A stretch of 64,000 nucleotides of DNA. Source: Watersipora subatra (lineage: Eukaryota > Bryozoa > Gymnolaemata > Cheilostomatida > Watersiporidae). Of this stretch, positions 1 through 15,000 are shown one piece after another. Made by a program: the position numbers and the translations under genes. The notes beneath the pieces were generated by a model. The model saw only the letters and a list, made by a program, of their open reading frames with translations. It made no database searches and was not told the origin of the DNA. Location: assembly GCF_963576615.1 (NCBI RefSeq), contig NW_027045314.1:1-64000 (forward strand), in the 5' to 3' direction. Every line of letters begins with the position of its first letter. Positions within the stretch are counted from its first letter, which is position 1.

Positions 1-3000
1 ATTATCAGTCCTCCTATCCAATATTTAAGGAATTTCTGAATGAATGACAAGGTATTATCAGTCCTCCTATCCAACATTTAAGGAATTTCTGAATGAATGA
101 CAATGTATTATCAGTCCTCCTATCCAACATTTAAGTAATTTCTGAATGAATGACAAGGTATTATCAGTCCTCCTATCCAACATTTAAGGAATTTCTGAAT
201 GAATGACAAGGTATTATCAGTCCTCCTATCCAACATTTAAGGAATTTCTGAATGAATGACAAGGTATTATCAGTCCTCCTATCCAACATTTAAGGAATTT
301 CTGAATGAATGACAAGGTATTATCAGTCCTCCTATCCAACATTTAAGGAATTTCTGAATGAATGACAAGGTATTATCAGTCCTCCTATCCAATATTTAAG
401 GAATTTCTGAATGAATGACAAGGTATTATCAGTCCTCCTATCCAACATTTAAGGAATTTCTGAATGAATGACAATGTATTATCAGTCCTCCTATCCAACA
501 TTTAAGTAATTTCTGAATGAATGACAAGGTATTATCAGTCCTCCTATCCAACATTTAAGGAATTTCTGAATGAATGACAAGGTATTATCAGTCTTCCTAT
601 CCAACATTTAAGGAATTTCTGAATGAATGACAAGGTATTATCAGTCTTCCTATCCAACATTTAAGGAATTTCTGAATGAATGACAAGGTATTATCAGTCC
701 TCCTATCCAACATTTAAGGAATTTCTGAATGAATGACAAGGTATTATCAGTCCTCCTATCCAATATTTAAGGAATTTCTGAATGAATGACAAGGTATTAT
801 CAGTCCTCCTATCCAACATTTAAGGAATTTCTGAATGAATGACAATGTATTATCAGTCCTCCTATCCAACATTTAAGTAATTTCTGAATGAATGACAAGG
901 TATTATCAGTCCTCCTATCCAACATTTAAGGAATTTCTGAATGAATGACAAGGTATTATCAGTCCTCCTATCCAACATTTAAGGAATTTCTGAATGAATG
1001 ACAAGGTATTATCAGTCTTCCTATCCAACATTTAAGGAATTTCTGAATGAATGACAAGGTATTATCAGTCCTCCTATCCAACATTTAAGGAATTTCTGAA
1101 TGAATGACAATGTATTATCAGTCCTCCTATCCAACATTTAAGGAATTTCTGAATGAATCGCAAGGTATTATCAGTCCTCCTATCCAACATTTAAGGAATT
1201 TCTGAATGAAAGACAAGGTATTATCAGTCTTCCTATCCAACATTTAAGGAATTTCTGAATGAATGACAAGGTATTATCAGTCCTCCTATCCAACATTTAA
1301 GGAATTTCTGAATGAATTGCAAGGTATTATCAGTCCTCCTATCCAACATTTAAGGAATTTCTGAATGAAAGACAAGGTATTATCAGTCCTCCAAACCAAC
1401 ATTTAAGGAATTACTGAATGAATGACAAGGTATTATCAGTCCTCCTATCCAACATTTAAGGAATTACTGAATGAATGACAAGGTATTATCAGTCCTCCTA
1501 TCCAACATTTAAGGAATTACTGAATGAATGACAAGGTATTATCAGTCCTCCTATCCAACATTTAAGGAATTACTGAATGAATGACAAGGTATTATCAGTC
1601 CTCCTATCCAACATTTAAGGAATTACTGAATGAATGACAAGGTATTATCAGTCCTCCTATCCAACATTTAAGGAATTACTGAATGAATGACAAGGTATTA
1701 TCAGTCCTCCTATCCAACATTTAAGGAATTACTGAATGAATGACAAGGTATTATCAGTCCTCCTATCCAACATTTAAGGAATTACTGAATGAATGACAAG
1801 GTATTATCAGTCCTCCTATCCAACATTTAAGGAATTACTGAATGAATGACAAGGTATTATCAGTCCTCCTATCCAACATTTAAGGAATTACTGAATGAAT
1901 GACAAGGTATTATCAGTCTTCCTATTCAACATTTAAGGAATTTCTGAATGAATTGCAAGGTATTATCAGTCCTCCTATCCAACATTTAAGGAATTACTGA
2001 ATGAATGACAAGGTATTATCAGTCCTCCTATCCAACATTTAAGTAATTTCTGAATGAATGACAATGTATTATCAGTCCTCCTATCCAACATTTAAGTAAT
2101 TTCTGAATGAATGACAATGTATTATCAGTCCTCCTATCCAACATTTAAGGAGTTTCTGAATGAATGACAAGGTATTATCAGTCCTCCTATCCAACATTTA
2201 AGGAATTTCTGAATGAAAGACAAGGTATTATCAGTCTTCCTATTCAACATTTAAGGAATTTCTGAATGAATTGCAAGGTATTATCAGTCCTCCTATCCAA
2301 CATTTAAGGAATTACTGAATGAATGACAAGGTATTATCAGTCCTCCTATCCAACATTTAAGGAATTTCTGAATGAATGACAAGGTATTATCAGTCCTCCT
2401 ATCCAATATTTAAGGAATTTCTGAATGAATGACAAGGTATTATCAGTCCTCCTATCCAACATTTAAGGAATTTCTGAATGAATGACAATGTATTATCAGT
2501 CCTCCTATCCAACATTTAAGTAATTTCTGAATGAATGACAAGGTATTATCAGTCCTCCTATCCAACATTTAAGGAATTTCTGAATGAATGACAAGGTATT
2601 ATCAGTCCTCCTATCCAACATTTAAGGAATTTCTGAATGAATGACAAGGTATTATCAGTCCTCCTATCCAACATATAAGGAATCTCTGAATGAATGACAA
2701 GGTATTATCAGTCCTCCTATCCAACATTTAAGGAATTTCTGAATGAATGACAAGGTATTATCAGTCCTCCTATCCAACATTTAAGGAATCTCTGAATGGA
2801 TGACAAGGTATGATCAGTCCTCCTATCCAACATTTAAGGAATTTCTGAATGAATTGCAAGGTATTATCAGTCCTCCTATCCAATATTTAAGGAATTTCTG
2901 AATGAATGACAAGGTATTATCAGTCCTCCTATCCAACATTTAAGGAATTTCTGAATGAATGACAATGTATTATCAGTCCTCCTATCCAACATTTAAGTAA

Positions 3001-6000
3001 TTTCTGAATGAATGACAAGGTATTATCAGTCCTCCTATCCAACATTTAAGGAATTTCTGAATGAATGACAAGGTATTATCAGTCTTCCTATCCAACATTT
3101 AAGGAATTTCTGAATGAATGACAAGGTATTATCAGTCTTCCTATCCAACATTTAAGGAATTTCTGAATGAATGACAAGGTATTATCAGTCCTCCTATCCA
3201 ACATTTAAGGAATTTCTGAATGAATGACAAGGTATTATCAGTCCTCCTATCCAATATTTAAGGAATTTCTGAATGAATGACAAGGTATTATCAGTCCTCC
3301 TATCCAACATTTAAGGAATTTCTGAATGAATGACAATGTATTATCAGTCCTCCTATCCAACATTTAAGTAATTTCTGAATGAATGACAAGGTATTATCAG
3401 TCCTCCTATCCAACATTTAAGGAATTTCTGAATGAATGACAAGGTATTATCAGTCTTCCTATCCAACATTTAAGGAATTTCTGAATGAATGACAAGGTAT
3501 TATCAGTCTTCCTATCCAACATTTAAGGAATTTCTGAATGAATGACAAGGTATTATCAGTCCTCCTATCCAACATTTAAGGAATTTCTGAATGAATGACA
3601 AGGTATTATCAGTCCTCCTATCCAATATTTAAGGAATTTCTGAATGAATGACAAGGTATTATCAGTCCTCCTATCCAACATTTAAGGAATTTCTGAATGA
3701 ATGACAATGTATTATCAGTCCTCCTATCCAACATTTAAGTAATTTCTGAATGAATGACAAGGTATTATCAGTCCTCCTATCCAACATTTAAGGAATTTCT
3801 GAATGAAAGACAAGGTATTATAAGTCCTCCTATCCAACATTTAAGGAATTTCTGAATGAATGACAAGGTATTATCAGTCTTCCTATCCAACATTTAAGGA
3901 ATTTCTGAATGAATGACAAGGTATTATCAGTCCTCCTATCCAACATTTAAGGAATTTCTGAATGAATGACAATGTATTATCAGTCCTCCTATCCAACATT
4001 TAAGGAATTTCTGAATGAATCGCAAGGTATTATCAGTCCTCCTATCCAACATTTAAGGAATTTCTGAATGAAAGACAAGGTATTATCAGTCTTCCTATCC
4101 AACATTTAAGGAATTTCTGAATGAATGACAAGGTATTATCAGTCCTCCTATCCAACATTTAAGGAATTTCTGAATGAATTGCAAGGTATTATCAGTCCTC
4201 CTATCCAACATTTAAGGAATTTCTGAATGAAAGACAAGGTATTATCAGTCCTCCAAACCAACATTTAAGGAATTACTGAATGAATTGCAAGGTATTATCA
4301 GTCCTCCTATCCAACATTTAAGGAATTTCTGAATGAATTGCAAGGTATTATCAGTCCTCCTATCCAACATTTAAGGAATTTCTGAATGAATGACAATGTA
4401 TTATCAGTCCTCCTATCCAACATTTAAGGAATTTCTGAATGAATGACAATGTATTATCAGTCCTCCTATCCAACATTTAAGGAATTTCTGAATGAAAGAC
4501 AAGGTATTATCAGTCCTCCTATCCAACATTTAAGGAATTTCTGAATGAATGACAAGGTATTATCAGGCCTCTTATCCAACATTTAAGGAACTACTGAATG
4601 AATGACAAGGTATTATCAGTCCTCCTATCCAACATTTAAGGAATTACTGAATGAATGACAAGGTATTATCAGTCGTCCTATCCAACATTTAAGGAACTAC
4701 TGAATGAATGACAAGGTATTATCAGTCCTCCTATCCAACATTTAAGGAATTTCTGAATGAATGACAATGTATTATCAGTCCTCTTATCCAACATTTAAGG
4801 AATTTCTGAATGAATGACAAGGTATTATCAGTCTTCCTATCCAACATTTAAGGAACTTCTGAATGAATGACAAGGTATTATCAGTCTTCCTATTTAACAT
4901 TTAAGAAATTTCTTAATGAATTGCAAGGTATTATCAGCCCTCCTATCCAACATTTAAGGAATTTCTGAATGAATTGCAAGGTATTATCAGTCCTCCTATC
5001 CAACATTTAAGGAATTTCTGAATGAATGACAATGTATTATCAGTCCTCCTATCCAACATTTAAGGAATTACTGAATGAATGACAAGGTATTATCAGTCCT
5101 CTTATCCAACATTTAAGGAACTACTGAATGAATGACAAGGTATTATCAGTCCTCTTATCCAACATTTAAGGAATTTCTGAATGAATGACAAGGTATTATC
5201 AGTCTTCCTATCCAACATTTAAGGAACTTCTGAATGAATGACAAGGTATTATCAGTCTTCCTATTTAACATTTAAGAAATTTCTTAATGAATTGCAAGGT
5301 ATTATCAGCCCTCCTATCCAACATTTAAGGAATTTCTGAATGAATTGCAAGGTATTATCAGTCCTCCTATCCAACATTTAAGGAATTTCTGAATGAATGA
5401 CAATGTATTATCAGTCCTCCTATCCAACATTTAAGGAATTACTGAATGAATGACAAGGTATTATCAGTCCTCTTATCCAACATTTAAGGAACTACTGAAT
5501 GAATGACAAGGTATTATCAGTCCTCCTATCCAACATTTAAGGAATTACTGAATGAATGACAAGGTATTATCAGTCGTCCTATCCAACATTTAAGGAACTA
5601 CTGAATGAATGACAAGGTATTATCAGTCTTCCTATCCAACATTTAAGGAACTTCTGAATGAATGACAAGGTATTATCAGTCTTCCTATTTAACATTTAAG
5701 AAATTTCTTAATGAATTGCAAGGTATTATCAGCCCTCCTATCCAACATTTAAGGAACTTCTGAATGAATGACAAGGTATTATCAGTCTTCCTATTTAACA
5801 TTTAAGAAATTTCTTAATGAATTGCAAGGTATTATCAGTCCTCCTATCCAATATTTAAGGAATTTCTGAATGAATGACAAGGTATTATCAGTCCTCCTAT
5901 CCAACATTTAAGGAATTTCTGAATGAATGACAATGTATTATCAGTCCTCCTATCCAACATTTAAGTAATTTCTGAATGAATGACAAGGTATTATCAGTCC

Positions 6001-9000
6001 TCCTATCCAACATTTAAGGAATTTCTGAATGAATGACAAGGTATTATCAGTCCTCCTATCCAACATTTAAGGAATTTCTGAATGAATGACAATGTATTAT
6101 CAGTCCTCCTATCCAACATTTAAGGAATTTCTGAATGAATGACAAGGTATTATCAGTCCTCCTATCCAACATTTAAGGAATTTCTGAATGAATGACAATG
6201 TATTATCAGTCCTCCTATCCAACATTTAAGGAATTTCTGAATGAATCGCAAGGTATTATCAGTCCTCCTATCCAACATTTAAGGAATTTCTGAATGAAAG
6301 ACAAGGTATTATCAGTCTTCCTATCCAACATTTAAGGAATTTCTGAATGAATGACAAGGTATTATCAGTCCTCCTATCCAACATTTAAGGAATTTCTGAA
6401 TGAATTGCAAGGTATTATCAGTCCTCCTATCCAACATTTAAGGAATTTCTGAATGAAAGACAAGGTATTATCAGTCCTCCTATCCAACATTTAAGGAATT
6501 ACTGAATGAATTGCAAGGTATTATCAGTCCTCCTATCCAACATTTAAGGAATTTCTGAATGAATTGCAAGGTATTATCAGTCCTCCTATCCAACATTTAA
6601 GGAATTTCTGAATGAATGACAATGTATTATCAGTCCTCCTATCCAACATTTAAGGAATTACTGAATGAATGACAAGGTATTATCAGTCCTCTTATCCAAC
6701 ATTTAAGGAATTTCTGAATGAATTGCAAGGTATTATCAGTCCTCCTATCCAACATTTAAGGAACTACTGAATGAATGACAAGGTATTATCAGTCCTCCTA
6801 TCCAACATTTAAGGAATTACTGAATGAATGACAAGGTATTATCAGTCGTCCTATCCAACATTTAAGGAACTACTGAATGAATGACAAGGTATTATCAGTC
6901 CTCCTATCCAACATTTAAGGAATTTCTGAATGAATGACAATGTATTATCAGTCCTCTTATCCAACATTTAAGGAATTTCTGAATGAATGACAAGGTATTA
7001 TCAGTCTTCCTATCCAACATTTAAGGAACTTCTGAATGAATGACAAGGTATTATCAGTCTTCCTATTTAACATTTAAGAAATTTCTTAATGAATTGCAAG
7101 GTATTATCAGCCCTCCTATCCAACATTTAAGGAATTTCTGAATGAATTGCAAGGTATTATGAGTCCTCCTATCCAACATTTAAGGAATTACTGAATGAAT
7201 GACAAGGTATTATCAGTCTTCCTATCCAACATTCAAGGAATTTCTGAATGAATTACAAGGTATTATCAGTCCTCCTATCCAACATTTAAGTAATTTCTGA
7301 ATGAATGACAAGGTATTATCAGTCTTCCTATCCAACATTTAAGGAACTTCTGAATGAATGACAAGGTATTATCAGTCTTCCTATTTAACATTTAAGAAAT
7401 TTCTTAATGAATTGCAAGGTATTATCAGCCCTCCTATCCAACATTTAAGGAATTTCTGAATGAATTGCAAGGTATTATGAGTCCTCCTATCCAACATTTA
7501 AGGAATTACTGAATGAATGACAAGGTATTATCAGTCTTCCTATCCAACATTCAAGGAATTTCTGAATGAATTACAAGGTATTATCAGTCCTCCTATCCAA
7601 CATTTAAGTAATTTCTGAATGAATGACAAGGTATTATCAGTCCTCTTATCCAACATTTAAGGAATTTCTGCATGAATTGCAAGGTATTATCAGTCCTCCT
7701 ATCCAACATTTAAGGAATTACTGAATGAATGACAAGGTATTATCAGTCCTCCTATCCAATATTTAAGTAATTTCTGAATGAATGACAAGGTATTATCAGT
7801 CTTCCTATCCAACATTCAAGGAAATTCTGAATGAATTACAAGGTATTATCAGTCCTCCTATCCAACATTTAAGTAATTTCTGAATGAATGACAAGGTATT
7901 ATCAGTCCTCCTATCCAACATTTAATGAATTTCTGAATGAATGACAAGGTATTATCAGTCCTATCCAACATTTAAGGAATTTCTGAATGAATGACAAGGT
8001 ATTATCAGTCCTCCTATCCAACATTTTAGGAATTTCTGAATGAATGACAATGTATTATCAGTCCTCCTATCCAAGATTTAAGGAATTTCTGAATGAATGA
8101 CAAGGTATTATCAGACCTCCTATCCAACATTTAAGGAATTGCTGAATGAATTACAAGGTATTATCAGTCCTCCTATCCAACATTTAAGTAATTTCTGAAT
8201 GAATGACAAGGTATTATCAGTCCTCCTATCCAACATTTAATGAATTGCTGAATGAATTGCAAGGTCTTATCAGTCCTCCTATCCAACATTTAAGTAATTT
8301 CTGAATGAATGACAAGGTATTATCAGTCTTCCTATCCAACATTTAAGGAATTACTGAATGAATGACAAGGTATTATCAGTCCTCCTATCCAACATTTAAG
8401 GAATTTCTGAATGAATTGCAAGGTATTATCAGTCTTCCTATCCAACATTTAAGGAATTTCTGAATGAATGACAAGGTATTATCAGTCCTCCTATCCAACA
8501 TTTAAGGAATTACTGAATGAATGACAAGGTATTATCAGTCCTCCTATCCAACATTTAAGGAATTTCTGAATGAATGACAAGGTATTATCAGTCCTCCTAT
8601 CCAACATTTTAGGAATTTCTGAATGAATGACAATGTATTATCAGTCCTCCTATCCAACATTTAAGGAATTTCTGAATGAATGACAAGGTATTATCAGTCT
8701 TCCTATCCAACATTTAAGGAATTTCTGAATGAATGACAAGGTATTATCAGTCCTCCTATCCAACATTTAAGGAATTTCTGAATGAATGACAATGTATTAT
8801 CAGTCCTCCTATCCAACATTTAAGGAATTTCTGAATGAATGACAAGGTATTATCAGTCCTCCTATCCAACATTTAAGGAATTTCTGAATGAATGACAATG
8901 TATTATCAGTCCTCCTATCCAACATTTAAGGAATTTCTGAATGAATTGCAAGGTATTATCAGTCCTCCTATCCAACATTTAAGGAATTTCTGAATGAAAG

Positions 9001-12000
9001 ACAAGGTATTATCAGTCTTCCTATCCAACATTTAAGGAATTTCTGAATGAATGACAATGTATTATCAGTCCTCCTATCCAACATTTAAGGAATTTCTGAA
9101 TGAATTGCAAGGTATTATCAGTCCTCCTATCCAACATTTAAGGAATTTCTGAATGAAAGACAAGGTATTATCAGTCCTCCTATCCAACATTTAAGGAATT
9201 ACTGAATGAATTGCAAGGTATTATCAGTCCTCCTATCCAACATTTAAGGAATTTCTGAATGAATTGCAAGGTATTATCAGTCTTCCGATCCAACATTTAA
9301 GGAACTTCTGAATGAATGACAATGTATTATCAGTCCTCCTATCCAACATTTAAGGAATTTCCGAATGAATGACAATGTATTATCAGTCCTCCTATCCAAC
9401 ATTTAAGGAATTTCCGAATGAATGACAATGTATTATCAGTCCTCCTATCCAACATTTAAGGAATTTCTGAATGAATTGCAAGGTATTATCAGTCCTCCTA
9501 TCCAACATTTAAGGAATTTCCGAATGAATGACAATGTATTATCAGTCCTCCTATCCAACATTTAAGGAATTTCCGAATGAATGACAAGGTATTATAAGTC
9601 CTCCTATCCAACATTTAAGGAATTACTGAATGAATTGCAAGGTATTATCAGTCCTCCTATCCAACATTTAAGGAATTTCTGAATGAATTGCAAGGTATTA
9701 TCAGTCCTCCTATCCAACATTTAAGGAATTTCTGAATGAAAGACAAGGTATTATCAGTCTTCCTATCCAACATTTAAGGAATTTCTGAATGAAAGACAAA
9801 GTATTATCAGTCCTCCTATCCAACATTAAAGGAATTACTGAATGAATTGCAAGGTATTATCAGTCCTCCTATCCAACATTTAAGGAATTTCTGAATGAAA
9901 GACAAGGTATTATCAGTCTTCCTATCCAACATTTAAGGAATTTCTGAATGAATGACAAGGTATTATCAGTCCTCCTATCCAACATTAAAGGAATTACTGA
10001 ATGAATGACAATGTATTATCAGTCCTCCTATCCAACATTTAAGGAATTTCTGAATGAATTGCAAGGTATTATCAGTCCTCCTATCCAACATTTAAGGAAT
10101 TACTGAATGAATTGCAAGGTATTATCAGTCCTCCTATCCAACATTTAAGGAATTTCTGAATGAATTGCAAGGTATTATCAGTCCTCCTATCCAACATTTA
10201 AAGAATTTCTGAATGAATGACAATGTATTATCAGTCCTCCTATCCAACATTTAAGGAATTTCTGAATGAATTGCAAGGTATTATCAGTCCTCCTATCCAA
10301 CATTTAAGGAATTTCTGAATGAAAGACAAGGTATTATCAGTCTTCCTATCCAACATTTAAGGAATTTCTGAATGAATGACAAGGTATTATCAGTCCTCCT
10401 ATCCAACATTAAAGGAATTACTGAATGAATGACAAGGTATTATCAGTCCTCCTATCCAACATTAAAGGAATTACTGAATGAATGACGAGGTATTATCAGT
10501 CCTCCTATCCAACATTTAAGGAATTTCTGAATGAATGACAAGGTATTATCAGTCTTCCTATCCAACATTTAAGGAATTTCTGAATGAATGACAAGGTATT
10601 ATCAGTCCTCCTATCCAACATTTGAGGAATTTCTGAATGAATGACAAGGTATTATCAGTCCTCCTATCCAATATTTAAGGAATTTCTGAATGAATGACAA
10701 GGTATTATCAGTCCTCCTATCCAACATTAAAGGAATTACTGAATGAATTGCAAGGTATTATCAGTCCTCCTATCCAACATTTAAGGAATTTCTGAATGAA
10801 AGACAAGGTATTATCAGTCTTCCTATCCAACATTTACGGAATTTCTGAATGAATGACAAGGTATTATCAGTCCTCCTATCCAACATTTAAGGAATTTCTG
10901 AATGAAAGACAAGGTATTATCAGTCTTCCTATCCAACATTTAAGGAATTTCTGAATGAATGACAAGGTATTATCAGTCCTCCTATCCAACATTAAAGGAA
11001 TTACTGAATGAATGACAAGGTATTATCAGTCTTCCTATCCAACATTTAAGGAATTTCTGAATGAAAGACAAGGTATTATCAGTCCTCCTATCCAACATTT
11101 AAGGGATTTCTGAATGAATGACAAGGTATTATCAGTCCTCCTATCCAACATTAAAGGAATTACTGAATGAATGACAAGGTATTATCAGTCCTCCTATCCA
11201 ACATTAAAGGAATTACTGAATGAATGACGAGGTATTATCAGTCCTCCTATCCAACATTTAAGGAATTTCTGAATGAATGACAAGGTATTATCAGTCTTCC
11301 TATCCAACATTTAAGGAATTTCTGAATGAATGACAAGGTATTATCAGTCCTCCTATCCAACATTTGAGGAATTTCTGAATGAATGACAAGGTATTATCAG
11401 TCCTCCTATCCAACATTTAAGGAATTTCTGAATGAATGACAAGGTATTATCAGTCCTCCTATCCAATATTTAAGGAATTTCTGAATGAATGACAAGGTAT
11501 TATCAGTCCTCCTATCCAACATTTAAGGAATTTCTGAATGAATTGCAAGGTATTATCAGTCCTCCTATCCAACATTTAAGGAATTTCTGAATGAAAGACA
11601 AGGTATTATCAGTCCTCCTATCCAACATTTAAGGAATTACTGAATGAATTGCAAGGTATTATCAGTCCTCCTATCCAACATTTAAGGAATTTCTGAATGA
11701 ATTGCAAGGTATTATCATTCTTCCTATCCAACATTTAAGGAACTTCTGAATGAATGACAATGTATTATCAGTCCTCCTATCCAACATTTAAGGAATTTCT
11801 GAATGAATGACAAGGTATTATCAGTCCTCCTATCCAACATTTAAGGAATTTCTGAATGAATGACAATGTATTATCAGTCCTCCTATCCAACATTTAAGGA
11901 ATTTCTGAATGAATTGCAAGGTATTATCAGTCCTCCTATCCAACATTTAAGGAATTTCTGAATGAAAGACAAGGTATTATCAGTCTTCCTATCCAACATT

Positions 12001-15000
12001 TAAGGAATTTCTGAATGAAAGACAAGGTATTATCAGTCCTCCTATCCAACATTAAAGGGATTACTGAATGAATTGCAAGGTATTATCAGTCCTCCTATCC
12101 AACATTTAAGGAATTTCTGAATGAAAGACAAGGTATTATCAGTCTTCCTATCCAACATTTAAGGAATTTCTGAATGAATGACAAGGTATTATCAGTCCTC
12201 CTATCCAACATTAAAGGAATTACTGAATGAATGACAATGTATTATCAGTCCTTCTATCCAACATTTAAGGAGTTTCTGAATGAATTGCAAGGTATTATCA
12301 GTCCTCCTATCCAACATTTAAGGAATTACTGAATGAATTGCAAGGTATTATCAGTCCTCCTATCCAACATTTAAGGAATTTCTGAATGAATTGCAAGGTA
12401 TTATCAGTCCTCCTATCCAACATTTAAAGAATTTCTGAATGAATGACAATGTATTATCAGTCCTCCTATCCAACATTTAAGAAATTTCTGAATGAATTGC
12501 AAGGTATTATCAGTCCTCCTATCCAACATTTAAGGAATTTCTGAATGAATGACAATGTATTATCAGTCCTCTTATCCAACATTTAAGGAATTTCTGAATG
12601 AATTGCAAGGTATTATCAGTCCTCCTATCCAACATTTAAGGAATTTCTGAATGAAAGACAAGGTATTATCAGTCTTCCTATCCAACATTTAAGGAATTTC
12701 TGAATGAAAGACAAGGTATTATCAGTCCTCCTATCCAACATTTAAGGAATTTCTGAATGAAAGACAAGGTATTATCAGTCTTCCTATCCAACATTTAAGG
12801 AATTTCTGAATGAATGACAAGGTATTATCAGTCCTCCTATCCAACATTTAAGGGATTTCTGAATGAATGACAAGGTATTATCAGTCCTCCTATCCAACAT
12901 TAAAGGAATTACTGAATGAATGACAAGGTATTATCAGTCCTCCTATCCAACATTAAAGGAATTACTGAATGAATTGCAAGGTATTATCAGTCCTCCTATC
13001 CAACATTTAAGGAATTTCTTAATGAAAGACAAGGTATTATCAGTCTTCCTATCCAACATTTAAGGAATTTCTGAATGAATGACAAGGTATTATCAGTCCT
13101 CCTATCCAACATTTAAGGAATTTCTGAATGAAAGACAAGGTATTATCAGTCTTCCTATCCAACATTTAAGGAATTTCTGAATGAATGACAAGGTATTATC
13201 AGTCCTCCTATCCAACATTAAAGGAATTACTGAATGAATGACAAGGTATTATCAGTCTTCCTATCCAACATTTAAGGAATTTCTGAATGAAAGACAAGGT
13301 ATTATCAGTCCTCCTATCCAACATTTAAGGGATTTCTGAATGAATGACAAGGTATTATCAGTCCTCCTATCCAACATTAAAGGAATTACTGAATGAATGA
13401 CAAGGTATTATCAGTCCTCCTATCCAACATTAAAGGAATTACTGAATGAATTGCAAGGTATTATCAGTCCTCCTATCCAACATTTAAGGAATTTCTGAAT
13501 GAAAGACAAGGTATTATCAGTCTTCCTATCCAACATTTAAGGAATTTCTGAATGAATGACAAGGTATTATCAGTCCTCCTATCCAACATTTAAGGAATTT
13601 CTGAATGAATGACAAGGTATTATCAGTCCTCCTATCCAATATTTAAGGAATTTCTGAATGAATGACAAGGTATTATCAGTCTTCCTATCCAACATTTAAG
13701 GAATTTCTGAATGAATGACAAGGTATTATCAGTCCTCCTATCCAACATTTAAGGAATTTCTGAATGAATGACAAGGTATTATCAGTCCTCCTATCCAATA
13801 TTTAAGGAATTTCTGAATGAATGACAAGGTATTATCAGTCCTCCTATCCAACATTTAAGGAATTTCTGAATGAATGACAATGTATTATCAGTCTTCCTAT
13901 TCAACATTTAAGGAATTTCTGAATGAATGACAAGGTATTATCAGTCTTCCTATCCAACATTTAAGGAATTTCTGAATGAATGACAAGGTATTATCAGTCC
14001 TCCTATCCAACATTTAAGTAATTTTTGAATGAATGACAAGGTATTATCAGTCCTCCTATCCAACATTTAAGGAATTTCTGAATGAAAGACAAGGTATTAT
14101 AAGTCCTCCTATCCAACATTTAAGGAATTTCTGAATGAATGACAAGGTATTATCAGTCTTCCTATCCAACATTTAAGGAATTTCTGAATGAATGACAAGG
14201 TATTATCAGTCCTCCTATCCAACATTTAAGGAATTTCTGAATGAATGACAATGTATTATCAGTCCTCCTATCCAACATTTAAGGAATTTCTGAATGAATG
14301 ACAAGGTATTATCAGTCCTCCTATCCAACATTTAAGGAATTTCTGAATGAATGACAATGTATTATCAGTCCTCCTATCCAACATTTAAGGAATTTCTGAA
14401 TGAATTGCAAGGTATTATCAGTCCTCCTATCCAACATTTAAGGAATTTCTGAATGAAAGACAAGGTATTATCAGTCTTCCTATCCAACATTTAAGGAATT
14501 TCTGAATGAATGACAAGGTATTATCAGTCCTCCTATCCAACATTTAAGGAATTTCTGAATGAATTGCAAGGTATTATCAGTCCTCCTATCCAACATTTAA
14601 GGAATTTCTGAATGAAAGACAAGGTATTATCAGTCCTCCTATCCAACATTTAAGGAATTACTGAATGAATTGCAAGGTATTATCAGTCCTCCTATCCAAC
14701 ATTTAAGGAATTTCTGAATGAATTGCAAGGTATTATCAGTCCTCCTATCCAACATTTAAGGAATTTCTGAATGAATGACAATGTATTATCAGTCCTCCTA
14801 TCCAACATTTAAGGAATTACTGAATGAATGACAAGGTATTATCAGTCCTCTTATCCAACATTTAAGGAACTACTGAATGAATGACAAGGTATTATCAGTC
14901 CTCCTATCCAACATTTAAGGAATTACTGAATGAATGACAAGGTATTATCAGTCGTCCTATCCAACATTTAAGGAACTACTGAATGAATGACAAGGTATTA

